From NCBI RefSeq assembly GCF_030817195.1, contig NZ_JAUSYZ010000001.1:1798001-1862000 (forward strand): a DNA stretch of 64,000 bases, given 5' to 3'. The notes under the pieces are model-generated. The model saw only the letters and a list, made by a program, of their open reading frames with translations. It was not told the DNA's origin and searched no databases. Below, one piece after another: positions 17,016 through 26,125 of the stretch; positions within the stretch are counted from its first letter, which is position 1; every line of letters starts with the position of its first letter. This stretch comes from Arthrobacter globiformis (GTDB lineage: Bacteria > Actinomycetota > Actinomycetes > Actinomycetales > Micrococcaceae). Position numbers and translations under genes: made by a program.

Positions 17016-17607
17016 GGAACTCCTTCCGGGCGAGCAGGTCATCGTGGTGACCCGCCCGCAGCCCAGGGTGCTGTTCCTCCCGGCGGCGGTTTTCATTGTG
17101 GTGCCCGCCCTTGCGGCATTTGCGAGCGCCTGGATTATCCGCGGCGGCCTGTCCGCGATGGCCCCTGCCGTCACCGGGGAATGGACGTTTTGGGCGGTGG
17201 CTGCCTGCGTGCTTGCCGGCCTGTGGATCCTGCTGGGATACTGCCTGCCCCGGCTGCTGCGGTGGCAGGCCACACGGTATTACCTGACCAGCCAGCGGGT
17301 GCTGGCGCGCTACGGGATGCTCCGCCGCCGGGACCGGCAGGTTTTCCTGGCCTCAGTGCGTAATGTCACAATCAGCCAGTCGATGCTCCAGCGGATGTTG
17401 CGTTCGGGGAATATATCCTTGGATGCCGGGCACCATTTCGGCACCGTGCTGAAGGACGTGCCGGAAGTTGCCACCTTCCACAGGTTCTTGCTGGATGCCC
17501 TCGATGAGCTTCCGGACGACGAACCATTTGGATTGGGTCAGGCGCCGGATGAGCCCGGCGCCCGGTTTCCGCGGGATGTGAGAGAAGGTGGAAGAGATGA
17601 ACGATGA
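17008..17607 (+). CDS. bacterial PH-domain membrane protein
   Basis: A 199-residue membrane protein of the bPH (YdbS/YdbT-like) type. Residues 1-20 (MRKELLPGEQVIVVTRPQPR) are the usual polar start, two hydrophobic helices follow (about 21-48 and 58-85), then the PH-like domain begins with RWQATRYYLTSQRVLARYGMLRR. The role is unknown; relatives are thought to stabilise membrane complexes. The ATG at 17008 lies inside the birA 3' end, and the end overlaps the cyclase gene by 11 bases, so birA, this gene and the cyclase are probably one transcript. An upstream in-frame start (16972) would add residues with no similarity to the family. Confidence 0.82.
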   Translation: MRKELLPGEQVIVVTRPQPRVLFLPAAVFIVVPALAAFASAWIIRGGLSAMAPAVTGEWTFWAVAACVLAGLWILLGYCLPRLLRWQATRYYLTSQRVLARYGMLRRRDRQVFLASVRNVTISQSMLQRMLRSGNISLDAGHHFGTVLKDVPEVATFHRFLLDALDELPDDEPFGLGQAPDEPGARFPRDVREGGRDER

Positions 17608-18772
17608 GGATCAGCGCGGCGGCCAGGAGGCAGGCACGCATGAGGCGGGCAAAGACGGAGCCGGCGCGCACGGCACCGGTCACGGGGAGGTGACGGACGC
17701 CGTCGTCGAAAATCCGGCCACCGGCACCCTGTCCGCGGAACGAATCGCGGCAAAGGCCCTCGAAGCACGCCTTCTGGGCGGGGAACGCAAGCTGCGCCGG
17801 CGCGACGTGGCGGGCGGTGTCGGACTGTCGCTGCTCTCGGCGCGCAAGCTGTGGCGTGCGCTGGGCTTCCCCAACTTCGGTGACGACGACGTCGCCTTCA
17901 CCGAACGCGACCAGGCCGCCCTGTCCACGGCCGTGGGCATGGTCCGGGCCGGAATGCTCACCGAGGAGGCCGCCATCTCGGTGACCCGTGCCATCGGACA
18001 GATGACGGACCGCATGGTGGTGTGGCAGATCGAGGCGCTGGTTGAGGACATGGTCCACGAGCAGGGACTCACGGACGCCCAGGCCCGCAAGCGGCTGGTC
18101 CATGAACTGCCTGCCCTGGTGGATCCCCTCGAGGAGATGCTCGTCTACTCCTGGCGGCGCCAGCTCAACGCCGGCGTGCAGCGGCTGGCCGTCCGGGCGG
18201 AAGCCGGCCTGCAGGCCAGCGAGGAAGGCCGCGAGGGTGACGAGGACGATGCTCCGCTTCCGTTGGCGCGTGCCGTGGGCTTCGCCGACCTGGTGTCCTA
18301 CACGAGCCTTTCCCGCCGGATGAACGAGAAGACACTCGCCAAACTGGTGCAGCGGTTCGAGAACAAGTGCGCAGAAATCATCTCCGTGGGCGGCGGCCGG
18401 CTGGTGAAAACCGTGGGCGACGAAGTCCTCTACATTGCCGAGACGCCGGCAGCGGGCGCCGAAATCTCGCTTGCCCTCGCCGAGGCGTTCACCCGGGACG
18501 AGATCCTGCCCGAGGCACGGGTTGCCATGGTCTGGGGCCGAATCCTCTCCCGTCTGGGTGACATTTACGGGCCCACCGTCAACCTTGCCGCCCGCCTCAC
18601 CACGCTCGCCGATCCGGGTACCGTGCTGGTCGACTCGATGACCGCTGCCGCGCTGGACCAGGACGAGCGGTTCGTGCTCATTCCCCAGGACGTGGAGAAC
18701 GTCCGGGGATTCGGGGAGATCCAGCCGGTCACCCTGGCACGGGGACGTGGCAAGGGCCTGGTCCTGGACTAG
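17597..18772 (+). CDS. class III adenylate/guanylate cyclase with helical N-terminal domain
   Basis: A soluble class III nucleotidyl cyclase of 391 residues. The catalytic domain (about 225-391) shows all six expected positions: metal-binding Asp231 (FADLVSY) and Asp275 (TVGDEVLY), the substrate-selecting pair Lys271 and Asp322 (GDIYG), and transition-state Asn329 and Arg333 (VNLAARL). The Lys/Asp pair points to cAMP as product. The N-terminal about 200 residues are a helical domain containing an HTH-like segment (RRDVAGGVGLSLLSARKLWRAL), resembling the autoinhibitory module of mycobacterial Rv1264/Rv2212-type cyclases, so pH or lipid regulation is possible. I chose the ATG at 17597 with AAGG eight bases upstream; a GTG at 17588 is the alternative. 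It is the last gene of the birA transcript. Confidence 0.88.
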   Translation: MNDEDQRGGQEAGTHEAGKDGAGAHGTGHGEVTDAVVENPATGTLSAERIAAKALEARLLGGERKLRRRDVAGGVGLSLLSARKLWRALGFPNFGDDDVAFTERDQAALSTAVGMVRAGMLTEEAAISVTRAIGQMTDRMVVWQIEALVEDMVHEQGLTDAQARKRLVHELPALVDPLEEMLVYSWRRQLNAGVQRLAVRAEAGLQASEEGREGDEDDAPLPLARAVGFADLVSYTSLSRRMNEKTLAKLVQRFENKCAEIISVGGGRLVKTVGDEVLYIAETPAAGAEISLALAEAFTRDEILPEARVAMVWGRILSRLGDIYGPTVNLAARLTTLADPGTVLVDSMTAAALDQDERFVLIPQDVENVRGFGEIQPVTLARGRGKGLVLD

Positions 18773-18846
18773 GGCAGTCCTCCCCATCGCCCGGGCCGGG
18801 CTGCGCAGGTAGGCTGGCCGGGTAACGGACGGCCAAAGGGTTGTTC

Positions 18847-18876
18847 TTGGACAAGCCGCCAGCGCCCATGTAATAG
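18847..18876 (+). promoter_or_regulatory. candidate promoter of the giant-protein operon
   Basis: TTGGAC (18847-18852), an 18-bp spacer and TAATAG (18871-18876) lie about 125 bp before the first gene. A second possibility is AATAAT at 18989-18994, six bases from the GTG, which would be leaderless. The 18773-19000 gap holds no gene I can support. Confidence 0.5.
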
Positions 18877-19000
18877 TCGAGACTCAGAATTGTTCCGGCG
18901 TCTCTATGGGGGAGTGGCGGAATGTCACCGGCCCGTGATGAACATCAGGGGCTCGTAAGCCGCGCTCAGGCGGCCGTGATTTCAGGGGAATAATAACGCT

Positions 19001-22000
19001 GTGTCAACTTTGTTCGGCAAGCTGGGGCTGAGGAAACGCCGCAACAGGATCGTCACCGGAACCGTCTTTACCGCTGCAGCTGCAGCGCTGGTGGCCGGTG
19101 CTGTCATCCACCCGGGGTTCAAGACAACCGAGGTTGACCTTAACGACGGCGGTGTCTGGGTGGTCAGCAAGGCCCGCAACGCCGTCGGCCGGCTCAACTA
19201 CCCCTCGCGGGTCCTTGACGGTGCCGTGACCCCGGCCAGCACCACGTTCGATGTCCTGCAGAATGCGGGCAAGGTGTTCGTCGACGACGAATCCGGCTCT
19301 ACCCTGAACCGGGTGTCCGCCGCCAACATGAGGCTGGGCGGCGACAGGAAGCTTCCCGGCTCGGCGCAGGTGAGCTTCGGCGCCGACGTCATCTCGGTCA
19401 CCGACCCTTCCACCGGCAAGATGTGGGCCTTGTCCCCGTCAACCGTCAACGCGTTTGACGAGGAGTCCAGCGAGCCCGCCGTGGCCGGTTCCCAGGGCCT
19501 CGTGTCCGCCGTCGGCCCGGATGACCGGATCTATTCGGCGGATCCGAAGACGGGGCAGGTGACTGTGACCACGGTGGACGCCGCGGGGGCGGCCACCGAC
19601 ACCGAGCACAGCACGTGGGACGGGCTGAAGGGTGCCGGGGACCTCCAGCTCGCCGTCGTGGGGGACCAGCCTGTGGTCCTGGACGCCGCCGCAGGAAAAC
19701 TGTTCCTGCCCGGCGGGCGCGAAGTGCCTCTGGCCGACGCGCGGGAGGCGAAGCTCCAGCAGTCAGGCCCGGCGTCAGAGTCCGTGGCTGTGGCCACCAG
19801 CAAGGCGCTCCTCAAGCAGCCGCTGAACGGCTCCGCCGCGAAGACCGTGACGTTCGGCGGCCAGGGGGTGCCGGCAGCGCCGGTGCAGCTGGGGGGCTGC
19901 GTCCACGCGGCATGGTCCGGGGCGAACAAGTATGTCCGGGACTGCGCCAATGACTCGGACAACAAGAATGTGGCCGTGCCCAAAGCCAGCGCATCGCCCA
20001 GCTACGTGTTCCGCGTCAACCGGGACGTCGTGGTGTTGAACGACGTGAACTCGGGAAACGTGTGGCTGGTCAACCAGAACATGCAGCTGGTCAACAACTG
20101 GGACGACGTTGTCCCGCCCAAGAACCAGGCTGACGACCCGGATGAGGAGTCCGCCGACGACAACACCATCAACGTCCTGCCGGACCGGACCAAACCGAAC
20201 CGTCCCCCCGAAACCAAACCCGACGCCGTCGGCGTCCGGCCGGGCCGGACCACTGTCCTGAGCGTTCTCGACAACGACTCCGACCCCGACGGCGACGTGC
20301 TGACCGCGTCACTCGGTACGGAAGGCCCGCAGGCCGGGAGCATTGAAAGCATCTACGGCGGCTCCGCCTTCCAGATTACGGTGCCGGCCGACGCCGCGCC
20401 GGGGACCGAGACCTTCGACTACACGGCGGCGGATGGTCGCGGCCTGTCCGCCGGCGGCAAAGTAAGCCTGAGCGTCGTCGGGCCGGACGAGAACCGGCCG
20501 CCGGCCTTCAAGCGCGGCGACCCCACCACACTCCTGGTGGAGCAGGGCAAGACCGTCAGCCAGAACATCCTCACCGACTGGGCCGATCCCGACGGCGACG
20601 ACCTCGTCCTGATGTCAGCCACCGCCGACAACGAACAGGACCAGGTCAAGGTCCGCCGCGACGGTCTGCTCACCTTCCAGGATTCCGGCGCCTCGGCCGG
20701 CAAGAAAAGCGTCACCGTGACCGTCTGGGACGGCCGCGCCACCACCACGGGAAAGGTGGTGGTCAACGTCCAGCCGCCGGGAGCACTCGCTCCCGTGGTC
20801 AACGCCGACCACGTCACGGCAGTGGTGGGCCAGGACCTGGTCATCGCGCCGTTGAAGAACGACGTCGATCCCAACGGCGGCGCCCTGCGCCTCGCCCAGG
20901 TGGAAGCCAGCGGAGCTGCAGAACTGGGTCCGGTCACCGACGGCGGCACCTTCACCTTCCGCAGCCGGACCCCGGGCCCGGTCTACCTGACGTACCTGGC
21001 CAGCAACGGGCCGCAAAGCAGCCAGGGCCTCATCCGGGTGGATGTGGAATCCGGCAAGGACTCCGGAAATCCCGTCGCCGTTCATGACGTGGCACTCCTG
21101 CCGGTGGGCGGCAGCGTGCTGCTGGACCCGCTGGCGAACGACTCGGACCCGTCCGGTGGCGTCCTGGTCCTGCAGTCGGTCGCGGTGCCGGAGAACGCCA
21201 CGGCGTCGGTGAGTGTGATCGACCACAGCGTCCTGCGGATCACCGACATCGCGGGCACCAAGGACCCGTTCCTGTTCCGCTACACGATGTCCAACGGCAA
21301 ATCTTCCGCCACGGGAAGTGTCTCCGTGGTGCCTGTTCCCGCCCCGGCTGTGGTGGAGGCCCCGCAGCCCAAGCCCGATGAGGTCAACGTCCGCGTCAAC
21401 GACGTCGTGACCATCCCGGTCCTGGACAATGACACCCACCCGCAGGGCGAAAAGCTGACTGTTGACCCGGTCCTGCCGCAGGCCGTCCCGGCGGAGGACG
21501 GGAAGAGCTTCGTCTCGGAGAACACCCTCCGCTTCATCGCAGGGAGCCAGCCCAGGACCGTGCGCGCCATCTACAACGCGGTGGACCCGCAGGGCCAGAA
21601 GAGCGCCGCCGCCGTCACCATCCACATCCTGCCGCTGGAGGGCGCTGAAAACTCCCGCCCGCAACCCAAGAACCTGACGGCCCGGGTGGTGGCCGCCGGC
21701 ACGGTGCGCATTCCGGTGCCGCTGGACGGCATTGACCCCGACGGGGACTCCGTCCAGCTGACCGGCATCGACAGCACGCCTGGCATGGGCACCGCGACGG
21801 CGGGCAGCAACTTCATCGACTTCGTCGCGGCCGGAAACGGCGCCGGAACCGATACGTTCCGCTACAAGGTCGTGGACCGGCAGGGAGCCGTGAACACCGG
21901 CACCGTCACCGTGGGCATCGCGCCCCGCAGCGACACCAACCAGAAGCCCACCCCCGTGGACGACCAGGTCAAGGTTCGGCCCGGGCGGCAGATCGCCGTC

Positions 22001-25000
22001 GACGTTGCCGGCAACGACACTGATCCGGACGGCGACCTGATCCGGATCCTCACCGACGGCATCGAAGCCGATGCCGCGCTCAAGGCCACGGTCAGCAAGC
22101 AAAGCGGCCGCATCCTGCTGCAGGCACCGGCCGCCGAAGGTACCGTCAACGTCCGCTACACCGTGGCCGACGAACGCGGAGCCTCCGCGCAGGCAGCCAT
22201 CAGGATGATGGTGGACAGCAACGTCCCGCTGCAGGCACCGATAGCCCGGGATGACCGGGTGACGTCCGCGCAGACCCTCGGCAAAACCGCCGTCGACGTC
22301 CCCGTCCTCAAGAACGACGAGGACCCTGACGGTGTGGGCGAGAACCTCAAGGTCAGCAGCGCGGCCGAGACTGCGCGCCCGGGGCCGGACGGCAACATGA
22401 TCGTCGGGCTGACCGAGCAGCCACAGCTGGTGCCCTACACGGTTGAGGACGTCGACGGCCAGAAGTCGACGGCGATCATCTGGGTGCCGGGCCTGGGCCA
22501 GCAGGTTCCCACCCTTGCCAAGGACGACGTCCTCGAAGTGGTCGCGGGCCAGTCCGTGACCGCAGACCTCGCCGAATGGGTCAAGGTGCGGGACGGCCGG
22601 TCGCCCCGGCTGACCCAGACCGACCGCATTAAGCTCATCGGTGCGGACGGCAGCAACCCGGTGGCCGGAAACGGCACCGCCGTCAAATACACGGCGGACA
22701 AGGACTACGTGGGCCCTGGATCCATCACCTTGGAGGTGACGGACGGCTCGGGCCCGGACGACCCCGCCGGACTCAAATCCACGCTGAGCATCCGCACCAA
22801 GGTGCTGCCGGACCCCAACCGCAACAACCCGCCGGTGCTGCTCGGCGGCTCGGTGGATGTTCCGTTGGGTGACTCCGCCGCCGCCGACCTGGCCAAACTG
22901 ACCACCGACCCGGATGGCGACGACGCCGCGAACATGAAATACGAGATCGCCGGCGCGGTTCCCCAGGGCTTCCACGTGGCCATCGACGGCGCGTCCCTCA
23001 AAGTCTCGGCGAAGGACGGCACAAGGACAGGTGACGGGGGCGCCGTGCAGGTGACGGCGAAGGACCCGCGCGGCCTTGAATCCACCGCCACGTTCCGACT
23101 CGCCGTTACGGCAACCAACCGGGCCAAGCCCGTCGCCAACGACGACGTGGAGGAAAATGCCGCGGCGGGCAAGCCGGTGACAGTCAAGGTGCTGGCGAAC
23201 GATGCCAACCCCTTCCCGGACGCCCCTCTGAAAATCATCGGCGTCGCCACCGAAACCGGCCAGGGCACGGCCGCCATCAGTGGCGACTCGGTGACGGTCA
23301 CGCCCTCCGCCGGGTTCTCCGGCACCCTGATTGTGTCCTACACCGTGGGGGACAAGACCGAGGACTCGTCCCGGTATGCGACCGCCCGCATCCGGCTCAC
23401 GGTCAAGGACAAGCCGCTCGCACCCACCACGCCCCAGGCGCAGAGCGTCGGTGACCGGACTGCGCTGCTGAACTGGACGACGCCGGCTGACCGGGGATCG
23501 CCGATCACCACGTACACGGTGTACGGCGAGGGCGGCTACAAGCAGGACTGCCCGGCCAACTCGTGCACCCTGAACAACCTCGTCAACAACACGAAATACC
23601 ACTTCCAGGTGACCGCGACGAACGAATTTGGTGAGTCCGACCGTTCACCGGCTTCGGCTGAGGTCCGGCCCGACGTCAAGCCGGAGATGCCGCTGGCTCC
23701 GTCGCTGAAGTTCGGCGACAAGCAGCTCTCCATTGCCTGGAAGGCACCGGCCAGCAAGGGTTCGCCGGTCAAGTCCTACGATCTGGAAATCTCGCCGGCA
23801 CCCAGCGGCCAGAACCCGCAGATCCAGAACCTGACGTCCACCAGCTACGTCTGGAAGGGGCTCACCAACGGCGTGGCCTACAAAGTGCGGGTCCTCGCCC
23901 GGAACGATGCCAAGGACCCGTCGGACTGGAGCACCTACTCCGCGGCCGAAGTGCCGGCCGGCGTACCTGTGACGCCTGCAGCCCCCACCGCAGCCGGCGC
24001 CGGTTCCGTGGGTTCACAGTCCCAACTGAACGTCAGCTGGACGGCCCCAAACAACAATGGCGACGCCGTCTCCGCCTACACGCTGACCACGCTGCGGGGC
24101 GGATCCGTGGTCAAGAGCCAGAAAGTGGCGTCCGGAACGTCGCTGAACGTCACGGTGGACAACTCCGAAGCTGACTACGCGTTCACGGTTTCCGCCACGA
24201 ACAAGGCCGGTACGTCCGGGACCAGCGCGCAGTCGGCGCCGGTCCGCGCCGCCGGCAAGCCGGGGACGGTGGACGGCGGAACTGTTCGGGCGAACGGGAA
24301 GGACGGCCAGCTGGACGTTACGTTCACGCCGCTCACGGAGGCGCAACGGAACGGTTCCCAGGCGTCGGAGATCAGTTACCGCTGGTCCACGGCCTACGGA
24401 TCAGGCCCGATCAGCACTGGCGGGGGGACTATCACCGGCCAGCCAAACGGCCGGGACGTGACGGTGAACATCATCGCTGCCTCCACTAAGAACAAGGTGT
24501 CCGGCGACGGCAAGGCCATAGGCTCGGGCAACCCGTACGCGCCGCCGAACGCGCCGAATGTCACCGGCCAAAGGTCTGCCAAGGGCGACGGTGATGTGCA
24601 CTGGACCTGGAACAACCCGGCGAGCAACGGGCGCGCCATCAAGCGGTTCGAGGTGAGCTTCGATGGCGGCAACTGGATCAGCGTCGGACTCAGCAACCGC
24701 TACGACCGCCCTGCGGGAGGCTGGGACAGCACCCACTCGCTGCGCGTCAGGGCGTTCACTGTGGTCTACGGACAGGCCGGCAGTGACAGTGCTACCAGCG
24801 GAGCAGATCCAACGCCCCCGCTCACCGAGGTCAGGGTCAAGCGGTCGGACAACAACAGCTGCCCCGGCAAGCCCGGTGTCCCCGACCGGTACGACGCCGC
24901 CACCCGCAGCTGCGGCGGCAGCGACGCCAACTGGGTGTCATATTCCGACGGCTGGATCCCCACCCCCTGCTGGTCCGATATCTACAACAACGGAAGCCGC

Positions 25001-25090
25001 TGGTACCTGATGAACGGCGGGCCGCACCCCGGCTGGTACGTCAAGGGCATTACCGTGGACCTCCGCGGCCCCGGTGTGGGCCAGTGCTGA
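19001..25090 (+). CDS. giant membrane-anchored surface protein with Ig/cadherin-like repeats and FN3 domains
   Basis: A 2029-residue protein. Residues 1-14 are basic, 15-38 form one hydrophobic helix (signal anchor), and the rest is expected outside. Residues about 40-390 are beta-rich and propeller-like (GGVWVVSKARNAVGRL and similar turns). From about 405 to 1440 there are about eleven repeats of some 90 residues, most with a variant of the Ca-binding-like core VLDNDSDPDGD. FN3-like domains follow from about 1468 (LAPTTPQAQSVGDRTALLNW), with three clear copies and two less certain ones. The C-terminal 75 residues have four cysteines. Cysteines elsewhere also occur in close pairs, as in disulfide-bonded exported proteins. 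It is the first gene of the operon; the GTG start lies 11 bases after AGGGGA. It probably acts in adhesion, cell wall organisation or a surface layer, and is the likely cargo or scaffold of the proteins encoded downstream. Confidence 0.88.
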   Translation: MSTLFGKLGLRKRRNRIVTGTVFTAAAAALVAGAVIHPGFKTTEVDLNDGGVWVVSKARNAVGRLNYPSRVLDGAVTPASTTFDVLQNAGKVFVDDESGSTLNRVSAANMRLGGDRKLPGSAQVSFGADVISVTDPSTGKMWALSPSTVNAFDEESSEPAVAGSQGLVSAVGPDDRIYSADPKTGQVTVTTVDAAGAATDTEHSTWDGLKGAGDLQLAVVGDQPVVLDAAAGKLFLPGGREVPLADAREAKLQQSGPASESVAVATSKALLKQPLNGSAAKTVTFGGQGVPAAPVQLGGCVHAAWSGANKYVRDCANDSDNKNVAVPKASASPSYVFRVNRDVVVLNDVNSGNVWLVNQNMQLVNNWDDVVPPKNQADDPDEESADDNTINVLPDRTKPNRPPETKPDAVGVRPGRTTVLSVLDNDSDPDGDVLTASLGTEGPQAGSIESIYGGSAFQITVPADAAPGTETFDYTAADGRGLSAGGKVSLSVVGPDENRPPAFKRGDPTTLLVEQGKTVSQNILTDWADPDGDDLVLMSATADNEQDQVKVRRDGLLTFQDSGASAGKKSVTVTVWDGRATTTGKVVVNVQPPGALAPVVNADHVTAVVGQDLVIAPLKNDVDPNGGALRLAQVEASGAAELGPVTDGGTFTFRSRTPGPVYLTYLASNGPQSSQGLIRVDVESGKDSGNPVAVHDVALLPVGGSVLLDPLANDSDPSGGVLVLQSVAVPENATASVSVIDHSVLRITDIAGTKDPFLFRYTMSNGKSSATGSVSVVPVPAPAVVEAPQPKPDEVNVRVNDVVTIPVLDNDTHPQGEKLTVDPVLPQAVPAEDGKSFVSENTLRFIAGSQPRTVRAIYNAVDPQGQKSAAAVTIHILPLEGAENSRPQPKNLTARVVAAGTVRIPVPLDGIDPDGDSVQLTGIDSTPGMGTATAGSNFIDFVAAGNGAGTDTFRYKVVDRQGAVNTGTVTVGIAPRSDTNQKPTPVDDQVKVRPGRQIAVDVAGNDTDPDGDLIRILTDGIEADAALKATVSKQSGRILLQAPAAEGTVNVRYTVADERGASAQAAIRMMVDSNVPLQAPIARDDRVTSAQTLGKTAVDVPVLKNDEDPDGVGENLKVSSAAETARPGPDGNMIVGLTEQPQLVPYTVEDVDGQKSTAIIWVPGLGQQVPTLAKDDVLEVVAGQSVTADLAEWVKVRDGRSPRLTQTDRIKLIGADGSNPVAGNGTAVKYTADKDYVGPGSITLEVTDGSGPDDPAGLKSTLSIRTKVLPDPNRNNPPVLLGGSVDVPLGDSAAADLAKLTTDPDGDDAANMKYEIAGAVPQGFHVAIDGASLKVSAKDGTRTGDGGAVQVTAKDPRGLESTATFRLAVTATNRAKPVANDDVEENAAAGKPVTVKVLANDANPFPDAPLKIIGVATETGQGTAAISGDSVTVTPSAGFSGTLIVSYTVGDKTEDSSRYATARIRLTVKDKPLAPTTPQAQSVGDRTALLNWTTPADRGSPITTYTVYGEGGYKQDCPANSCTLNNLVNNTKYHFQVTATNEFGESDRSPASAEVRPDVKPEMPLAPSLKFGDKQLSIAWKAPASKGSPVKSYDLEISPAPSGQNPQIQNLTSTSYVWKGLTNGVAYKVRVLARNDAKDPSDWSTYSAAEVPAGVPVTPAAPTAAGAGSVGSQSQLNVSWTAPNNNGDAVSAYTLTTLRGGSVVKSQKVASGTSLNVTVDNSEADYAFTVSATNKAGTSGTSAQSAPVRAAGKPGTVDGGTVRANGKDGQLDVTFTPLTEAQRNGSQASEISYRWSTAYGSGPISTGGGTITGQPNGRDVTVNIIAASTKNKVSGDGKAIGSGNPYAPPNAPNVTGQRSAKGDGDVHWTWNNPASNGRAIKRFEVSFDGGNWISVGLSNRYDRPAGGWDSTHSLRVRAFTVVYGQAGSDSATSGADPTPPLTEVRVKRSDNNSCPGKPGVPDRYDAATRSCGGSDANWVSYSDGWIPTPCWSDIYNNGSRWYLMNGGPHPGWYVKGITVDLRGPGVGQC

Positions 25091-25153
25091 CCGTGCAGTG
25101 CCACCGCCTGCTGAGAACGAATATGCCTGGAATGAAACAGAAGAGGAACAACC

Positions 25154-26125
25154 ATGACAATGACTAGCGAGCAGGCCGCCTGGTTTGCAGGGACGTTCGA
25201 GAAGCTCGTCGCCAACGTGGGCCAGGCTGTCCTGGGCAAGGCGCACGTCATCCGTCTGACCATCACCGCGATGCTGGCCGAGGGCCACGTCCTCTTCGAA
25301 GACGCCCCGGGCACCGGAAAGACCTCGTTGGCCCGGGCCCTGGCGGCCACCGTCCAGGGGTCCAACAGCCGCATCCAGTTCACGCCGGACCTGCTGCCCT
25401 CGGACGTCACCGGCGTCACCATCTACGACCAGAAGACCCAGAAGTTCGAATTCCACAAGGGTCCGATCTTCAGCAACATCGTGCTTGCCGACGAAATCAA
25501 CCGGGCCTCGCCCAAGACGCAGTCGGCGCTGCTGGAGGTCATGGAGGAGTCCCGCGTCACCGTGGACGGCACCACCTACGAAGCCGGCCGCCCCTTCATG
25601 GTGCTGGCCACCCAGAACCCGATCGAGCAGGCGGGCACCTACCGGCTGCCCGAGGCCCAGCTGGACCGCTTCCTGATCAAGACCTCCATCGGATACCCGG
25701 ACCACGCCTCCACCGTCCAGCTCCTGGGCGGAACCAACCTTAAGGACCGGTCCCGGGACCTGCAGCCGGTCATCACCACGCAGGCGGTGGCCGACATGGC
25801 GGACCTCGCCGCCACGACGCACGTCGACACCGCCGTGCTTGAGTACATCTCCCGGCTTTGTGAGGAGACCCGCAACGCACCCGAGACCCGCCTGGGTGTG
25901 TCGGTGCGCGGCGCCCTCGCCATGGTCCGGGCGGCCAAGGTCTGGGCCGCGGGCCAGGGGCGCAATTTCGTCCTGCCGGACGACATCAAGGACCTCGCCG
26001 GCGTCGTCTGGACGCACCGTTTCGTGATGGACCCCGAAGCCGAGTTCTCCGGGGCAACGGCCGAAGCCGTTCTGGAACGCGTCCTGGCCGATGTCGCAGC
26101 GCCGCAGCAGCGCGCCGCCGTCTAA
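25154..26125 (+). CDS. MoxR family AAA+ ATPase
   Basis: A 323-residue AAA+ ATPase of the MoxR subgroup, chaperone-like enzymes that activate or assemble partner protein complexes. Walker A is EDAPGTGKTSLA (about residues 49-60), Walker B is IVLADEINRAS, sensor 1 is MVLATQNPIEQAGTYRLPEAQLDRF, and the lid carries GVSVRGALAMVRAAKVWA. A GAGGA SD lies nine bases before the ATG. It lies 63 bases after the giant protein and overlaps the DUF58 gene by 35 bases. The MoxR-DUF58-transglutaminase order is a widespread conserved gene set, and the pair is expected to act together at the membrane. Confidence 0.93.
   Translation: MTMTSEQAAWFAGTFEKLVANVGQAVLGKAHVIRLTITAMLAEGHVLFEDAPGTGKTSLARALAATVQGSNSRIQFTPDLLPSDVTGVTIYDQKTQKFEFHKGPIFSNIVLADEINRASPKTQSALLEVMEESRVTVDGTTYEAGRPFMVLATQNPIEQAGTYRLPEAQLDRFLIKTSIGYPDHASTVQLLGGTNLKDRSRDLQPVITTQAVADMADLAATTHVDTAVLEYISRLCEETRNAPETRLGVSVRGALAMVRAAKVWAAGQGRNFVLPDDIKDLAGVVWTHRFVMDPEAEFSGATAEAVLERVLADVAAPQQRAAV

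Noticed and set aside
20615..23602. 995-residue minus-strand open frame under the giant surface protein
   Set aside because: It is a shadow of a GC-rich gene: low complexity, no domain pattern, no SD, and the plus-strand frame has clear repeats and motifs.
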